Assembly (NCBI RefSeq): GCF_013363995.1
Contig: NZ_JABWGO010000012.1
Location: 186,001 to 250,000, forward strand
Length of the DNA stretch: 64,000 bases
From: Nonomuraea rhodomycinica
GTDB taxonomy: Bacteria; Actinomycetota; Actinomycetes; Streptosporangiales; Streptosporangiaceae
Direction: 5' to 3'
In this document: in pieces, positions 1-8,093 of the stretch
How positions within the stretch are numbered: the stretch's first letter is position 1
How the letters are laid out: every line of letters starts with the position of its first letter
Notes under the pieces: generated by a model
Told to the model about the DNA's origin: nothing
The model's database searches: none
What the model saw: the letters and a program-made list of their open reading frames with translations, nothing else
Translations under genes and position numbers: made by a program

Positions 1-59
1 GGGCGGGATGGGCCACTGCATCGCGCGGGTCACCCCCTGACCGGCATCAAGTCGAACCT

Positions 60-419
60 TTGCGCGAGAATGTGGACGTGGAACCGTCACGCGTCGAGCT
101 GCACAACTGGCCGTACAACCCCGCCGAGCCAGGCGGCTGGGTCGCGCCGTACGGCAACCCCATCCACCGCTGGCGGGTCACCCACGTCCACGCCCGCTAC
201 ATCGCGCCGAAGGTGCTGCCGGGCGACCTCGACGAGCACGGCCGGCCGATGAAGCCGCGCATCGAACTCCACGCCTACCTCGTCGACCTGGACGGTAGCC
301 AGTTCGGGTTGCCGGACCACGAGCATGTGCTGCTGCACCAGGTGCCGCCGGTAGGCTGGTGGCTGATCAAGCCGGCGGACGATGAGCACCTCGCCCGGAT
401 CGCCCGGTTCAAGGTCTAG
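60..419 (+). CDS. Hypothetical protein, 5' end uncertain
   Basis: I do not recognise the family. The frame stays open to the left edge of the window, so the gene may begin outside it. In-window start candidates are TTG at 60 and GTG at 72. The protein is rich in Trp, His and Pro with no membrane segment. It is the only rightward gene at this end of the element, and its TAG stop overlaps the stop of the opposing gene at 416 in the tetranucleotide CTAG. Confidence 0.55.
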   Translation: MRENVDVEPSRVELHNWPYNPAEPGGWVAPYGNPIHRWRVTHVHARYIAPKVLPGDLDEHGRPMKPRIELHAYLVDLDGSQFGLPDHEHVLLHQVPPVGWWLIKPADDEHLARIARFKV

Positions 420-667
420 GCGGCGGCACGGTAGCGGTCGCGCAGCGAGGCGCGCAGTTGGTCGCGGAGCTCGGGCGTGGCGGGTACCTGCTCGCCGCGG
501 GCGATGCACCCGTCGATGGTGGCGAGGTCGTCGTAGCAGTAGTAGACGGCGCGGTCCACGGTGCCGAGCTGGCGGGCCTGGTAGCGGCGCGCCCACTGCC
601 TGATCGTCCCGGGCTTCTTGCGGAGGCGGGCGGCGGCGGTCTGCGCGGTGACGGGCTCGGGGATCAC
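416..667 (-). CDS. Small helix-turn-helix DNA-binding protein
   Basis: 83 residues. The N-terminal half (TAQTAAARLRKKPGTIRQWA) reads as a MerR/HTH_17-like helix-turn-helix, followed by a Tyr-rich wing and an Arg-rich tail. Start GTG at 667 was chosen because AGGGGG lies five bases upstream; an upstream ATG at 748 has no such site and would run through a hairpin. Last leftward gene in the window, separated from the early operon by a short gap, so it may have its own promoter. Confidence 0.6.
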   Translation of the reverse strand: MIPEPVTAQTAAARLRKKPGTIRQWARRYQARQLGTVDRAVYYCYDDLATIDGCIARGEQVPATPELRDQLRASLRDRYRAAA

Positions 668-687
668 GTTCACCCCCTGGAACGCGT

Positions 688-718
688 AATGCCCTCCGCG
701 GTGAGGCGTGAGGGCATT
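688..718. repeat. 9-bp inverted repeat in front of the HTH gene
   Basis: AATGCCCTC at 688-696 and GAGGGCATT at 710-718 are perfect complements with a 13-base loop. The hairpin lies between the end of the early operon and the HTH gene at 416, so it could be an operator or a weak terminator. There is no T-tract. Confidence 0.5.
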
Positions 719-754
719 CGTGTGGTAACCGCGAGAAGTGTTACACACCGCTGG

Positions 755-904
755 TCAGGCGGGCAAGCCGAGCCATTCCCGGACGCTCAGCCCGAGCGCG
801 GACTCGGGGATGGCGATGGGCAGCAGGCGGGGGATGACGAGCACGCCGTCGGCGACAGGGTGCACGTCGCAGGCGAGCGTGTCGATATCCGTCATAAGAT
901 CCAT
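755..904 (-). CDS. Small hypothetical protein
   Basis: 49 residues (starts MDLMTDIDTLACDV), acidic at the N terminus, hydrophobic in the middle. Unknown family. ATG at 904 overlaps the TAA of the upstream gene (TAATG), the coupling style used across this operon. A second in-frame ATG at 895 is possible and lies just below a GATAAT box. Confidence 0.45.
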   Translation of the reverse strand: MDLMTDIDTLACDVHPVADGVLVIPRLLPIAIPESALGLSVREWLGLPA

Positions 905-1251
905 TATCGCAGGTGGGGCCTGCTGGATGCCAACAGTTGACGCTGCTTGTGCTGCCAGATCTCGAAGAACAGGTCGGTCGCGCTGTACGTCCAATGAGCA
1001 GCCGGAAGGCCGGCGATGAACTCTCGGGCGCCCGGCGCATCTCCCACCTTCTCCATCAGCTCCCGGCGCATCGCCTCGCCCGCCTGTTCGAGCGACTTCC
1101 GCACGGGGGCGAACAGGTCGCCGCCAGCGTGGCCCTGCTCGGCGGCGATCGCGCAGGCGCGCTCCTCGATGCGGGCGTCGAGGTTCGCGATCGTCTCGCG
1201 CAGCGTCTCGGCGAGTGCTGCGGCTTCGGCCATCGGGTCGCGGTCAACCAT
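904..1251 (-). CDS. Hypothetical protein, mostly helical
   Basis: 115 residues. The N-terminal 45 residues (AEAAALAETLRETIANLDAR) look like an amphipathic helix or coiled coil, with a Trp/Phe-containing C-terminal part. ATG at 1251 lies within the end of the integrase gene (8-base overlap), so it is probably co-translated with it. Family and function not recognised. Confidence 0.6.
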   Translation of the reverse strand: MVDRDPMAEAAALAETLRETIANLDARIEERACAIAAEQGHAGGDLFAPVRKSLEQAGEAMRRELMEKVGDAPGAREFIAGLPAAHWTYSATDLFFEIWQHKQRQLLASSRPHLR

Positions 1252-2284
1252 CGACGCCTACCTTCAGATGCTGGGCCTCGCCCTGCGCGAACGCCGCGCC
1301 GAGCGCATACGCGGGGGAGCGGTCGAGCAGCCCGCGGGCGCGGTCGTAGCGGCGCGTGGTGCGCGGGTCGGCGTGGCCGAGCAGGTCCTGCACGACGTGC
1401 AGCGGATGCTGCTCCAGCAGGTAGGTGGCGATCGAGTGCCGCACCGAGTGCGGCGACAGCGACTCCCACTGCGGGACGCCGGCGGCCTTGGCGATACGGC
1501 GCACGAGCCGGTACACGTACGGCTGGTCGATCGGCCGGCCAGTCGAGGTGCTGAACAGCGGGCCGGGCTTGGCGCCTCGCTCTACCAGGTAGGCGTCGAG
1601 GGCGACGGACGCGTACGGCGGGATGATGAACCGCTTCGTCTTCGTGCCCCCGCGGCCCTTGACCGGCAGGTCGATGACCCGGTTGCCCTTGTCGTAGCCG
1701 AGCGCGTCCACCCCGACGGCGACGACACCACCGACGCGGCAGGCGGTGACGACCAGCAGGCACAGCAGCGCGTAGGTGCGGGCGGTCTCGTACTGGCGAC
1801 TGTGGGCCAGCATCCGGTCGAGCTCATCCTTCGACAGGCTGCGCGTCTTGGACACGTCCTCGACGGCGGGCCGCTCCATGTCGAGCAGCGGGTTGCGCTG
1901 GGCGGCGCCCGCGCGCACGAGGTACCGGTACCAGGAAGAGACGGCGGCGAGACGGCGGGCGCGGGTGGAGTCGGCGAGCCCGGCCGCGCGCAGCGCCGCG
2001 GCATACCGGTCGGCCTCGAGCGGGTGGACGTCGGCGGGGTCGAGTCCGCGGGCGTGGAGGTAGTGCAGCCACCAGCCGAGGTCGGTGACGTAGCTGGCGC
2101 GGGTGCTCGGGCTGGCCCGCTTCTCGCCGTCGAGCCACGCGGCGGTGGAGGCGACGGCGAGCGGGGTCATGCCGGCGGCGTGCATGAGTTCGACGAGGGC
2201 GCGGTCGTCGCGGGCCGGTGGCCGGCCGCGTAACGGGATGGGGGAGTCGGCGAGGGGGGTGAGTGCGGCAGCGTCATGGATCAC
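1244..2284 (-). CDS. int: Tyrosine site-specific recombinase (integrase)
   Basis: 346 residues. The N-terminal SAM-like core-binding domain spans roughly residues 35-135 (STRASYVTDLGWWLHYLHAR) and the catalytic domain residues 150-330. The catalytic set is visible: Arg183 (TACRVGG), Lys near 217, HxxR at His279/Arg282 (SPHSVRHS), His304 (LLGHAD) and nucleophile Tyr313 (TRRYDRA). Start GTG at 2284 follows AAAGAAGA; longer upstream starts lack a site. It probably integrates the element into the tRNA-Val gene. It lies 18 kb from the right attachment site, so the left end is expected just outside the window if the integrase is terminal. A good promoter lies upstream at 2343-2371. Confidence 0.93.
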   Translation of the reverse strand: MIHDAAALTPLADSPIPLRGRPPARDDRALVELMHAAGMTPLAVASTAAWLDGEKRASPSTRASYVTDLGWWLHYLHARGLDPADVHPLEADRYAAALRAAGLADSTRARRLAAVSSWYRYLVRAGAAQRNPLLDMERPAVEDVSKTRSLSKDELDRMLAHSRQYETARTYALLCLLVVTACRVGGVVAVGVDALGYDKGNRVIDLPVKGRGGTKTKRFIIPPYASVALDAYLVERGAKPGPLFSTSTGRPIDQPYVYRLVRRIAKAAGVPQWESLSPHSVRHSIATYLLEQHPLHVVQDLLGHADPRTTRRYDRARGLLDRSPAYALGAAFAQGEAQHLKVGVDG

Positions 2285-2342
2285 TGGTGATCTTCTTTCG
2301 GAGGGGGATCCGTCTGACCCGAGGCTACGCCGGTACGCTACC

Positions 2343-2371
2343 TGATAACAGACATTCTTATGTAGTGGCAA
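2343..2371 (-). promoter_or_regulatory. Candidate integrase promoter
   Basis: On the minus strand TTGCCA (2371-2366) and TTATCA (2348-2343) are separated by exactly 17 bases. The -10 box is about 58 bases upstream of the integrase GTG. The surrounding 40 bases are unusually AT-rich for this window. Suggests the integrase can be expressed apart from the early operon. Confidence 0.55.
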
Positions 2372-2399
2372 TGATCTCTATCGGGCCCCTGTAGGACGC

Positions 2400-2660
2400 T
2401 CAGCCGCCGCGCTTCTCGCCAGGCTTGGCGAGCCGGTCACGGACCCGCGCCGGGATCGGGAAGTCCGTGTCCGCGTGCCACTCCTCGTGCCGCCACGTCT
2501 GGTCGCCGGAGGTGCCGCTCACCTGGACCATGGCGAAGCAGCGCGGGCAGGTCGCGTAGCTGAGCCACCCGTCCGCCGTCTGGACCGCGGTCTCGAGCCA
2601 GCCCTGCAGGCGGGGACGGCCGGCGTGCGCGCCTTCGTCGATCAGGAACCAGTGCGTCAT
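2400..2660 (-). CDS. Small zinc-binding-type hypothetical protein
   Basis: 86 residues, starts MTHWFLIDEGAHAG. A CPRC pair near residue 37 with His residues (HEEWH) downstream suggests one metal site. ATG at 2660 overlaps the preceding stop as ATGA. Function unknown. Confidence 0.6.
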   Translation of the reverse strand: MTHWFLIDEGAHAGRPRLQGWLETAVQTADGWLSYATCPRCFAMVQVSGTSGDQTWRHEEWHADTDFPIPARVRDRLAKPGEKRGG

Positions 2661-3415
2661 CTCGCGGTCAGCTCCTCTTGCTGCTGATGTTGGTCGGCCT
2701 GCTCTGCATACTCGCGGTCGTGCTCCCTCTCGTTCAACAGGCGGCAGCACGAGCCGCACTCGTAGTACCCGTCATCCCGGCGCTGCACCTGCCGTTCCCG
2801 GCAGCGCGGGCACTCGATCGGTGACCGCCGTGCCGTGGGATCCGACTTGGTCATCCGAAGCAGCCGCCGGTGCCAGCGCAGGATGTCGAGCCCCACCTCG
2901 ACCGACCACGGGTCGAGGAGGATGTTGTCGAGCTGGCCGAGCAGCCACCCGACGGTGCGCATCCGGGCGTCAGCGCCGCGCGCGCGGCGCGGTCGGGGCG
3001 GGTAGCCGCGTGCCGGCCGCCACGCGTCCTCCACCGAGACGAGGAACCCGAACAGATCGTCCAGCTCCTCCACGAGCTGCCGATGGTCGAGCGGCTTGAC
3101 GCCGTTCGGGCCCGCCATGGCAGCGCCGCGGTGGCCATCCACGCTGGCGGCGAGCAGCGCGCCGATGTCGTCCAGCTCGCCGAGCGCGTGGCGGATGATG
3201 CTCGGGCAGCGGCGGCACCAGACGGGCTCGCCCTCGTGGACCGGCATGCCGGGTTGCTCGGGCGCGACCGGCTGCGGTCCGCGGTCGTCGCCGGGCAGCC
3301 GCAGCCACGCCGTCATGGCGTCGGCGTGGTCGGCGAGCGCCTGGTCGTACGACGTCCATGCCGCGCGGGCGGCCCGGTTGCAGATGCCGGGGCAGGCGTT
3401 CGGGTTGATCGGCAC
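2657..3415 (-). CDS. Multi-zinc-ribbon hypothetical protein
   Basis: 252 residues. Cysteine pairs occur at three places: CPGIC near the N terminus, CRRCPSI around residue 70, and a C-terminal ribbon CPRCRE ... CGSCCRL around residues 205-228, followed by a Gln/Glu-rich tail. The C-terminal four-cysteine unit resembles a transcription-factor-type zinc ribbon. GTG at 3415 follows AGGGGGAG. Common in actinophage early regions without known role; probably binds nucleic acid (inference). Confidence 0.65.
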   Translation of the reverse strand: MPINPNACPGICNRAARAAWTSYDQALADHADAMTAWLRLPGDDRGPQPVAPEQPGMPVHEGEPVWCRRCPSIIRHALGELDDIGALLAASVDGHRGAAMAGPNGVKPLDHRQLVEELDDLFGFLVSVEDAWRPARGYPPRPRRARGADARMRTVGWLLGQLDNILLDPWSVEVGLDILRWHRRLLRMTKSDPTARRSPIECPRCRERQVQRRDDGYYECGSCCRLLNEREHDREYAEQADQHQQQEELTAR

Positions 3416-3419
3416 GGTG

Positions 3420-3656
3420 CTACTCCCCCTGATCGGTACTGGTGTGGCTGTCCTCGGAGAGCAGAGCGCGGGTGCGGCTCGCTCCGGTGGTGGAGATCCA
3501 GGCAATCGTGCTGCTGCCGACCGCGAGGTAGGCGGCGCTCTCCAGCCACATGCCGTCGAGGAGGAAGAACACGGCGGCGTGGGCCAGGATGTAGGCCAGG
3601 TCGGCGATGAGGCCGAGGATGGTCAGGTGCACCGCGATCCGGGCGGGGCGGTTCAT
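3420..3656 (-). CDS. Small membrane protein with two TM helices
   Basis: 78 residues starting MNRPARIAVHLTILGLIADL. Two hydrophobic stretches (about residues 7-30 and 35-52) predict a helical hairpin. ATG at 3656 overlaps the stop of the gene upstream. Might be an exclusion or holin-like protein, but nothing in the sequence settles this. Confidence 0.6.
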   Translation of the reverse strand: MNRPARIAVHLTILGLIADLAYILAHAAVFFLLDGMWLESAAYLAVGSSTIAWISTTGASRTRALLSEDSHTSTDQGE

Positions 3657-3913
3657 CGGCTCCGCCTCCGGTACTCGGCCTTCACCCTCGACGCTCCGGG
3701 CCCGGGCCGCCCGGTGACGAGCTGCCACCGCCACCAGGTGAGCCGGGACGCGGGTGCGGTGAGGGTCAGCGAGATGCGGAGTGGCCACCGGATGGGTTCG
3801 GCGTGCGGGAGGTCGTCGATGATGACGAGCCCGTCGTCGACGACGTGGCCGACGACCTGCCAGCCGGGCTCGTCCGGCCGGGTGCCGACGGGGGCGACGT
3901 AGACGCGGTTCAC
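3653..3913 (-). CDS. Hypothetical protein
   Basis: 86 residues, starts VNRVYVAPVGTRPDEPGW (GTG), ends in an Arg-rich tail. Compact beta-rich composition, Trp-rich centre (TWWRWQLV). GTGA overlap with the gene upstream. Family not recognised. Confidence 0.6.
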   Translation of the reverse strand: MNRVYVAPVGTRPDEPGWQVVGHVVDDGLVIIDDLPHAEPIRWPLRISLTLTAPASRLTWWRWQLVTGRPGPGASRVKAEYRRRSR

Positions 3914-4182
3914 GGCTGCTCCCGGGCGAGGGCGTCGCGGATGCGCTGGCAGGCGGCCGGGTACTCGGCGACGCGGAGCGGGTTGCCGGCGTGGTTCATG
4001 ACGAGGTCGAGGTCGGCCCTGGCGACGGTCACCATGCCGGGCAGGTCCTGGCCAGCGAGCACGACGAGCAGGTCGCGGCGCACGTCGTCGGGGCACAGGT
4101 GGTCGTGGGTGGGGTGCCCCTCCCGGCCGAGGTGGTCGGCGAGCGCTTGGATGCGGGCGTTGACGGTCGCGAGGTCAGGCAT
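3910..4182 (-). CDS. Hypothetical protein
   Basis: 90 residues (MPDLATVNARIQALADHLGR). Predicted helical, with one Cys-Pro-Asp-Asp segment and His residues in the middle. ATG at 4182 lies 7 bases inside the upstream gene. No recognised domain. Confidence 0.6.
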   Translation of the reverse strand: MPDLATVNARIQALADHLGREGHPTHDHLCPDDVRRDLLVVLAGQDLPGMVTVARADLDLVMNHAGNPLRVAEYPAACQRIRDALAREQP

Positions 4183-4609
4183 GGTCGGGCTCCTGTCCGT
4201 CGAGGATCTGCCTGGTGTCGCATGGTGCGAGGGTGATGCAGGTCGGGCAGTACCGGCCGGACTGCGAGTTCGTCTTGGCGAGCTCGTCGGCGGACGGGTG
4301 CCGTTCGCGAGCAGCGGCGATGACCGCGTCGGCGTGCTCCGCGCGGGCGGCCATCCGGGCGAGTTCTCGCCGCTGGACGCTGTCCTGACGGTCGAACTCC
4401 TGGCGCAGATCGTCGAGGCGCGTCTGGACGCTCTGGCGTGTGCGTTCCGTCTCGGCCTTGGCGTCGGCGGCGGCTTGCTCGGCGGTGGTGATGCGGGGGG
4501 CGGCGATCTCGGCGGCGCGCCGGTCGATGTGATCCTGCAGGCTGACGATCATTTCGCGGAGGGTGGTGAGGGCGAACGCCTCGTCCCCTCGTAGCGCGGT
4601 CTCGGTCAC
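4175..4609 (-). CDS. Coiled-coil protein with C-terminal CxxC
   Basis: 144 residues. A long heptad-like helix spans about residues 10-105, followed by CPTC and APC near residues 125-134 that may bind zinc. GTG at 4609 follows GACGAGGA; the longer ATG frame from 4654 has no site. Function unknown. Confidence 0.6.
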   Translation of the reverse strand: MTETALRGDEAFALTTLREMIVSLQDHIDRRAAEIAAPRITTAEQAAADAKAETERTRQSVQTRLDDLRQEFDRQDSVQRRELARMAARAEHADAVIAAARERHPSADELAKTNSQSGRYCPTCITLAPCDTRQILDGQEPDHA

Positions 4610-4722
4610 TGGTCCTCGTCTCTGCGGAGGGATGGGGCCTGTTCTGTGCTGCACAGCATCGCCCAGGATGCATCTCTGCGGCGCTGTAGCGGTCCTGGGC
4701 GGGTTTTCTCGGCGGGTTCGGG

Positions 4723-5007
4723 CTATGGCTCAGCCGCGCGGCGGCTGGCCTCGAGGATGCCGCGGATGCACGTCGTCTCGATGTCGCCGAGGGCGCGCCG
4801 GATGTACCGCATGCCCTCGCGGGTGAGCGGCACCGTGGTCTTCAGGCCGGTGATGCCGTTCAGGCCCGTCCACTCGTAGTCGTCAGGGTGGATCTCCACG
4901 GTGAACCGCACATGCGGAGCCCGACCCTGACGGCAGAGCGCCCGGTAGTCGCGTTTGGCCTGCTGCCACTCCAGCATGCGGCGGATGGCGCAGCGGATGC
5001 GGATCAC
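4723..5007 (-). CDS. Hypothetical protein
   Basis: 94 residues, basic N terminus (VIRIRCAIRRMLEWQQAKRD) then a beta-rich segment. GTG at 5007 overlaps the upstream TGA (GTGA). The 113-base gap that follows before the next gene holds a small palindrome (TGTGCTGCACA) and no gene. Confidence 0.6.
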   Translation of the reverse strand: MIRIRCAIRRMLEWQQAKRDYRALCRQGRAPHVRFTVEIHPDDYEWTGLNGITGLKTTVPLTREGMRYIRRALGDIETTCIRGILEASRRAAEP

Positions 5008-5654
5008 GACGCACCTCCGGCGACCTCGAGGAGGATGCCCGGCACGACGGTCGGCACCAGGGAGCGTTGCGCGGCGGTCAGGTCGAGCGCGTCGAGGATG
5101 CGGGAGATCGCCCCGGCCAGCAGAGCGCCCTGAGCCTCCGCCAGCCTGATCTCCCGGTCGGCGATCCCCATGTCGTGCGCCACCCGGGCGTACCGGACGC
5201 ACCGGTCCCGCTCCTCCGCCTCGAGCTTGGCGAGCCCGCGGACGGCTTCGCCGGACTCGTACACGCCCACGCTCGGCGACGCGCTGAAGGTGTGCCCGAC
5301 GAGCCCTTCGCCGTAGCCGACACCGCGCGACGGGTCCGCCTCGGCGAGCTGCTGCTCGAGCAGGCCGGCGTAGATGTGCACCCTGGCCCACGACATCTGC
5401 AGCATCGCCATGACGGCCTCGGCCGGGCTGACGTCCTGCCGGCCGGGCACCGCGCGCCACGCCGACAGGGCCTCGCCCTTGGCCTTCGCCACCGCGGTGG
5501 ACACGCCAGCGTGTGTACGGCACGCCGCCGTGCCCCGGATCGCCAGGCCGTGGCAGCGGGACTGGCTGCGCTTCGACTGCTTCGAACACTCCCACTTGCC
5601 GTGCTGGTCGCACCAGGCCGCGCCCGCGGCGCGCATGAGGTCGTCGCTGGTCAA
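5004..5654 (-). CDS. Zinc-binding N-terminus protein, possibly terminase-small-subunit-like
   Basis: 216 residues. The N terminus carries CDQHGKWECSKQSKRSQSRC followed by a CRTHAG element. This cysteine/histidine pattern is found in phage proteins, including some annotated small terminase subunits (family knowledge). The rest is helical, ending in a segment rich in Leu and Val. Start TTG at 5654 was chosen because it overlaps the upstream TGA (TTGA), as elsewhere in the operon; ATG at 5636 is the alternative. No large terminase subunit is in the window, so a packaging role is only a possibility. Confidence 0.55.
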   Translation of the reverse strand: MTSDDLMRAAGAAWCDQHGKWECSKQSKRSQSRCHGLAIRGTAACRTHAGVSTAVAKAKGEALSAWRAVPGRQDVSPAEAVMAMLQMSWARVHIYAGLLEQQLAEADPSRGVGYGEGLVGHTFSASPSVGVYESGEAVRGLAKLEAEERDRCVRYARVAHDMGIADREIRLAEAQGALLAGAISRILDALDLTAAQRSLVPTVVPGILLEVAGGAS

Positions 5655-6088
5655 GAGGTCACCTCGGGGATGTGGAGGATGTAGGGCTGCCCGCACTGCC
5701 CGATGCGGTAGCGGCGGCCGGGGGCGGGTTGGTGCCAGTGGGTGCGCTCGCAGTGGGGGCAGGTGACGATGGCCCACTGCCTTCCGGGGACGATGCGGGC
5801 GATCGCGATGGCGGTGATGAGGCACACCTCGATGGGGGCTTTGCCGTCGTGTCGGGCTGGCTGGGGGCGTCCGCAGACGGTGGTGCAGCCGTCGGGGCAG
5901 ACGCCCATGGTGTCGGGGCGCCCGCAGATGAGGCAGAGGGCGGCGCAGGGGATGCGCCCGGCCCAGGGCCGCGGCAGGCCGAGGACGTGCCGGCGGTTGT
6001 GGCGCTTGGTGGTGTTCTCGGGTTGCGGTTCGGGGGCGGGGTCGTCCCACAGGGTGGGCTGTTCGAGGAGGGCGGCGGGGCGGTTCAT
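5651..6088 (-). CDS. Cysteine-rich zinc-finger protein
   Basis: 145 residues (MNRPAALLEQPTLWDDPAPE). At least nine cysteines: a cluster at about residues 48-72 (CAALCLICGRPD ... CPDGCTTVC) and CPHCERTHWH near 110. Likely two zinc sites. First gene downstream of the repeat cluster at 6.1-6.3 kb. Confidence 0.65.
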   Translation of the reverse strand: MNRPAALLEQPTLWDDPAPEPQPENTTKRHNRRHVLGLPRPWAGRIPCAALCLICGRPDTMGVCPDGCTTVCGRPQPARHDGKAPIEVCLITAIAIARIVPGRQWAIVTCPHCERTHWHQPAPGRRYRIGQCGQPYILHIPEVTS

Positions 6089-6112
6089 CGGGCGCCGCCG
6101 CGGGGTCGGGCT

Positions 6113-6320
6113 GTACCTGGGCTGTCCCCTGTACCACCCCTATAAGGGGGTGGTACAAGGTACAGGTTGCCGGTGGTACAGGTTGGGACAGTCAGGGGTA
6201 CAGGTCTGACCTGCGGCGATGCGAGGTCTTGGTACAGGTTGGGACAGTCAGTGGTACAGGTCAAAATCGGGACCTGTACCAACGCGATTTGGTACAGGTT
6301 TTTCGGTACAAACCGGGACA
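6113..6320. repeat. GGTACAGGT repeat cluster (iteron-like), candidate origin or operator array
   Basis: GGTACAGGT occurs on the plus strand at 6159, 6175, 6197, 6231, 6253 and 6291 and inverted at 6272-6280, with partial copies at 6128-6135 (inverted) and 6305. Two 31-bp blocks (6175-6205 and 6231-6261) are identical except one base; each has two copies 22 bp apart, about two helical turns, around GGGACAGTCAG. The cluster lies just downstream of the helicase gene in an otherwise gapless operon. Helicase-adjacent iterons fit a replication origin; a regulator array is the alternative. Confidence 0.75.
6130..6157. repeat. 11-bp perfect inverted repeat beside the repeat cluster
   Basis: TGTACCACCCC (6130-6140) and GGGGTGGTACA (6147-6157) flank the six-base loop TATAAG. 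It shares the GGTACA core of the adjacent iteron-like repeats and lies about 40 bases upstream of the gene ending at 5651. It may be a terminator/attenuator or an origin hairpin. Confidence 0.7.
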
Positions 6321-6335
6321 TTCTTCCAAGCCTCC

Positions 6336-7826
6336 TTACGCCGAGTTCTGGGCTTCCTTGAGGGCCCGCACAACCTCCACGAGATGGCCGTTGTTGGTCG
6401 GCAGCGACACCTTGTTCTGCGCCGCCCACTGCTTCAGCCGGTCCCTGCCGAACCCCGCCGGCACGCCGCGCATGATGAGGTCGTCCACGTAGGTCTGGAT
6501 GCGCGCCCTGTGCGCGTCAGCGGCGGTGGAGTCGGTCAGCTCATGCCGGGTCCGGCCGGCCAGCCACGCCCCGCCACGCTCCTTCTCGCCCCGCCGCGTG
6601 ATGTGGAAGACGTCGTCGCCCAGACCGGTCCGGGTGTGGGTGCGCAGCATCTTGAGCCGGGTGGTGACCGCCTCAACGGTGTCGGTGAAGGTCCGGGTTT
6701 CGTCGTACGCGGTGAGCTCCCACACGTGGTCGACGTCCTGCGTCTTCGCCGAGGATCCGCGGGAGCCCTTCTCGATGTCCTTGCCGAAGTGGTCGAGCCG
6801 GACCGAGGCGATGCCGCGGGACTTGAGCGGCTCGTGGACGCGCCGGTACAGCTCGAGCCAGGTGTCGGAGTCGTTCTCCTTGCCGGAGATGTAGCGGGAG
6901 ACGGTGTCGAGGATGACGACGTCGCGGGGCTGTTCGTCGACGATGGCGAGCAGTTCGCTGGCGGCGGTGTCGGAGGCGTTGAGGGCGCCGGAGAAGCGGG
7001 GGAACATCCGGTAGTCGAAGCGCTCGTTGAGGACGGCGAGGTCGTCGTCGGTGGCGCCGAACGCGGACAGGCGGGTGACGATGTCGCGCAGCGAGTTTTC
7101 GCGGTCGAAGTAGAGGACGTTGATGGGTTCGCGGCGGATGTCGCCGAGCGCGGGCCTGCCGGTGATGGCTCGCCAGATCCAGTCGAGGGTGAAGATGGAC
7201 TTGCCGACCTTGCCGTCGCCGACGAGGGCGACTTGCTGGCCGCGCTCCAGCCACCGCCCGGGCAGCCAGTTGATTTCGCTGAAGTCGGTGGCGAACGCGT
7301 CCGTCCAGTCGAGGCGGGGGAACCGGTCGCTGGTGTCGCCGGCGGGGGCGCCGCCGATGGAGAGGTTGTCGGCGGACTTGAGGAGGTCCTCGCCGAGGGT
7401 GCGCAGCCGGTCGGGCCCGTCGTCGGGGTCCTGTTCCTTGATCTCGCGGATGGCGCGCTCGAGCTTGTAGATGCTCTCGCGGTTGGACCAGTGCCGCATG
7501 ACGATGCGGGCGTGGTAGGCGGGGTCGCCGGCGAGGAGCCCTGCCGACATGACGGTGTGCAGGTAGTCGCCGCCGCCGGCTTGGCCGAGGGTTTTGTTGC
7601 GCTGCAGGTAGTCGTGGACGGCGATGGTGTCGGTGGGGGCGTCTTGGTCGGCGAGGTCGAGGATGGCGCTGTAGATGACCTGGTGCTGGCTGCGGAAGAA
7701 CGCCCGGGGTTCGGGGATGACGGCGCGGATGTGCGGGACGATGTAGAGCACGGTCATGCAGGTGCCGAGGACCGCCTGCTCGGCTTGGAGGTCCCACAGT
7801 TGGTTGGGGTCCTGCTCGGAGGTCAA
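6336..7826 (-). CDS. DnaB/RepA-type replicative helicase
   Basis: 496 residues. Residues about 10-110 match the DnaB N-terminal domain (DLQAEQAVLG). A RecA-like ATPase follows with Walker A VGDGKVGKS at 202-210 and Walker B DVVILDTVS at 302-310, closest to the AAA_25/RepA group. The C-terminal 100 residues look like a winged or helical accessory domain. TTG start at 7826 follows AGGGGGGA at good spacing. It probably loads or acts as the fork helicase for element replication; no primase or polymerase is seen nearby. Helicases of this type recur in actinophage early regions. Confidence 0.88.
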   Translation of the reverse strand: MTSEQDPNQLWDLQAEQAVLGTCMTVLYIVPHIRAVIPEPRAFFRSQHQVIYSAILDLADQDAPTDTIAVHDYLQRNKTLGQAGGGDYLHTVMSAGLLAGDPAYHARIVMRHWSNRESIYKLERAIREIKEQDPDDGPDRLRTLGEDLLKSADNLSIGGAPAGDTSDRFPRLDWTDAFATDFSEINWLPGRWLERGQQVALVGDGKVGKSIFTLDWIWRAITGRPALGDIRREPINVLYFDRENSLRDIVTRLSAFGATDDDLAVLNERFDYRMFPRFSGALNASDTAASELLAIVDEQPRDVVILDTVSRYISGKENDSDTWLELYRRVHEPLKSRGIASVRLDHFGKDIEKGSRGSSAKTQDVDHVWELTAYDETRTFTDTVEAVTTRLKMLRTHTRTGLGDDVFHITRRGEKERGGAWLAGRTRHELTDSTAADAHRARIQTYVDDLIMRGVPAGFGRDRLKQWAAQNKVSLPTNNGHLVEVVRALKEAQNSA

Positions 7827-7889
7827 CCGGTCCCCCCTGGACGGTGTGCGTTCGGATGGTGGGCTATGGGGTGGGGCGGCGTGGCCGTG

Positions 7890-8075
7890 TCAGAACAGCG
7901 GGTCCTGCGCGCGTCCCTCGAGCGGTTCGTCGGTGATGGCCCCGGCCTGCCGGGCTTTCTCCTGGTGCTTGTCGGCGCAGGTGTCGCAGGAGAGGGCGCT
8001 GTAGAGCGAGCGTCCTGGTCGGCGGCCGGTGATGATGCGGGTGGCTGGCCGCCGGCAGGTGCTGCACCAGGACAT
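7890..8075 (-). CDS. Small four-cysteine zinc protein
   Basis: 61 residues (MSWCSTCRRPATRIITGRRP). CSTC and CDTC about 24 residues apart form a plausible zinc ribbon. Sits between the helicase and methyltransferase genes. Function unknown. Confidence 0.6.
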   Translation of the reverse strand: MSWCSTCRRPATRIITGRRPGRSLYSALSCDTCADKHQEKARQAGAITDEPLEGRAQDPLF

Positions 8076-8093
8076 GCGGACCTCCTGGGCGCC

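Noticed and set aside
6159..6299. CRISPR array
   Set aside because: Repeat units are 9 bp and overlap within larger duplicates, with no uniform 25-40 bp spacers; no cas genes.
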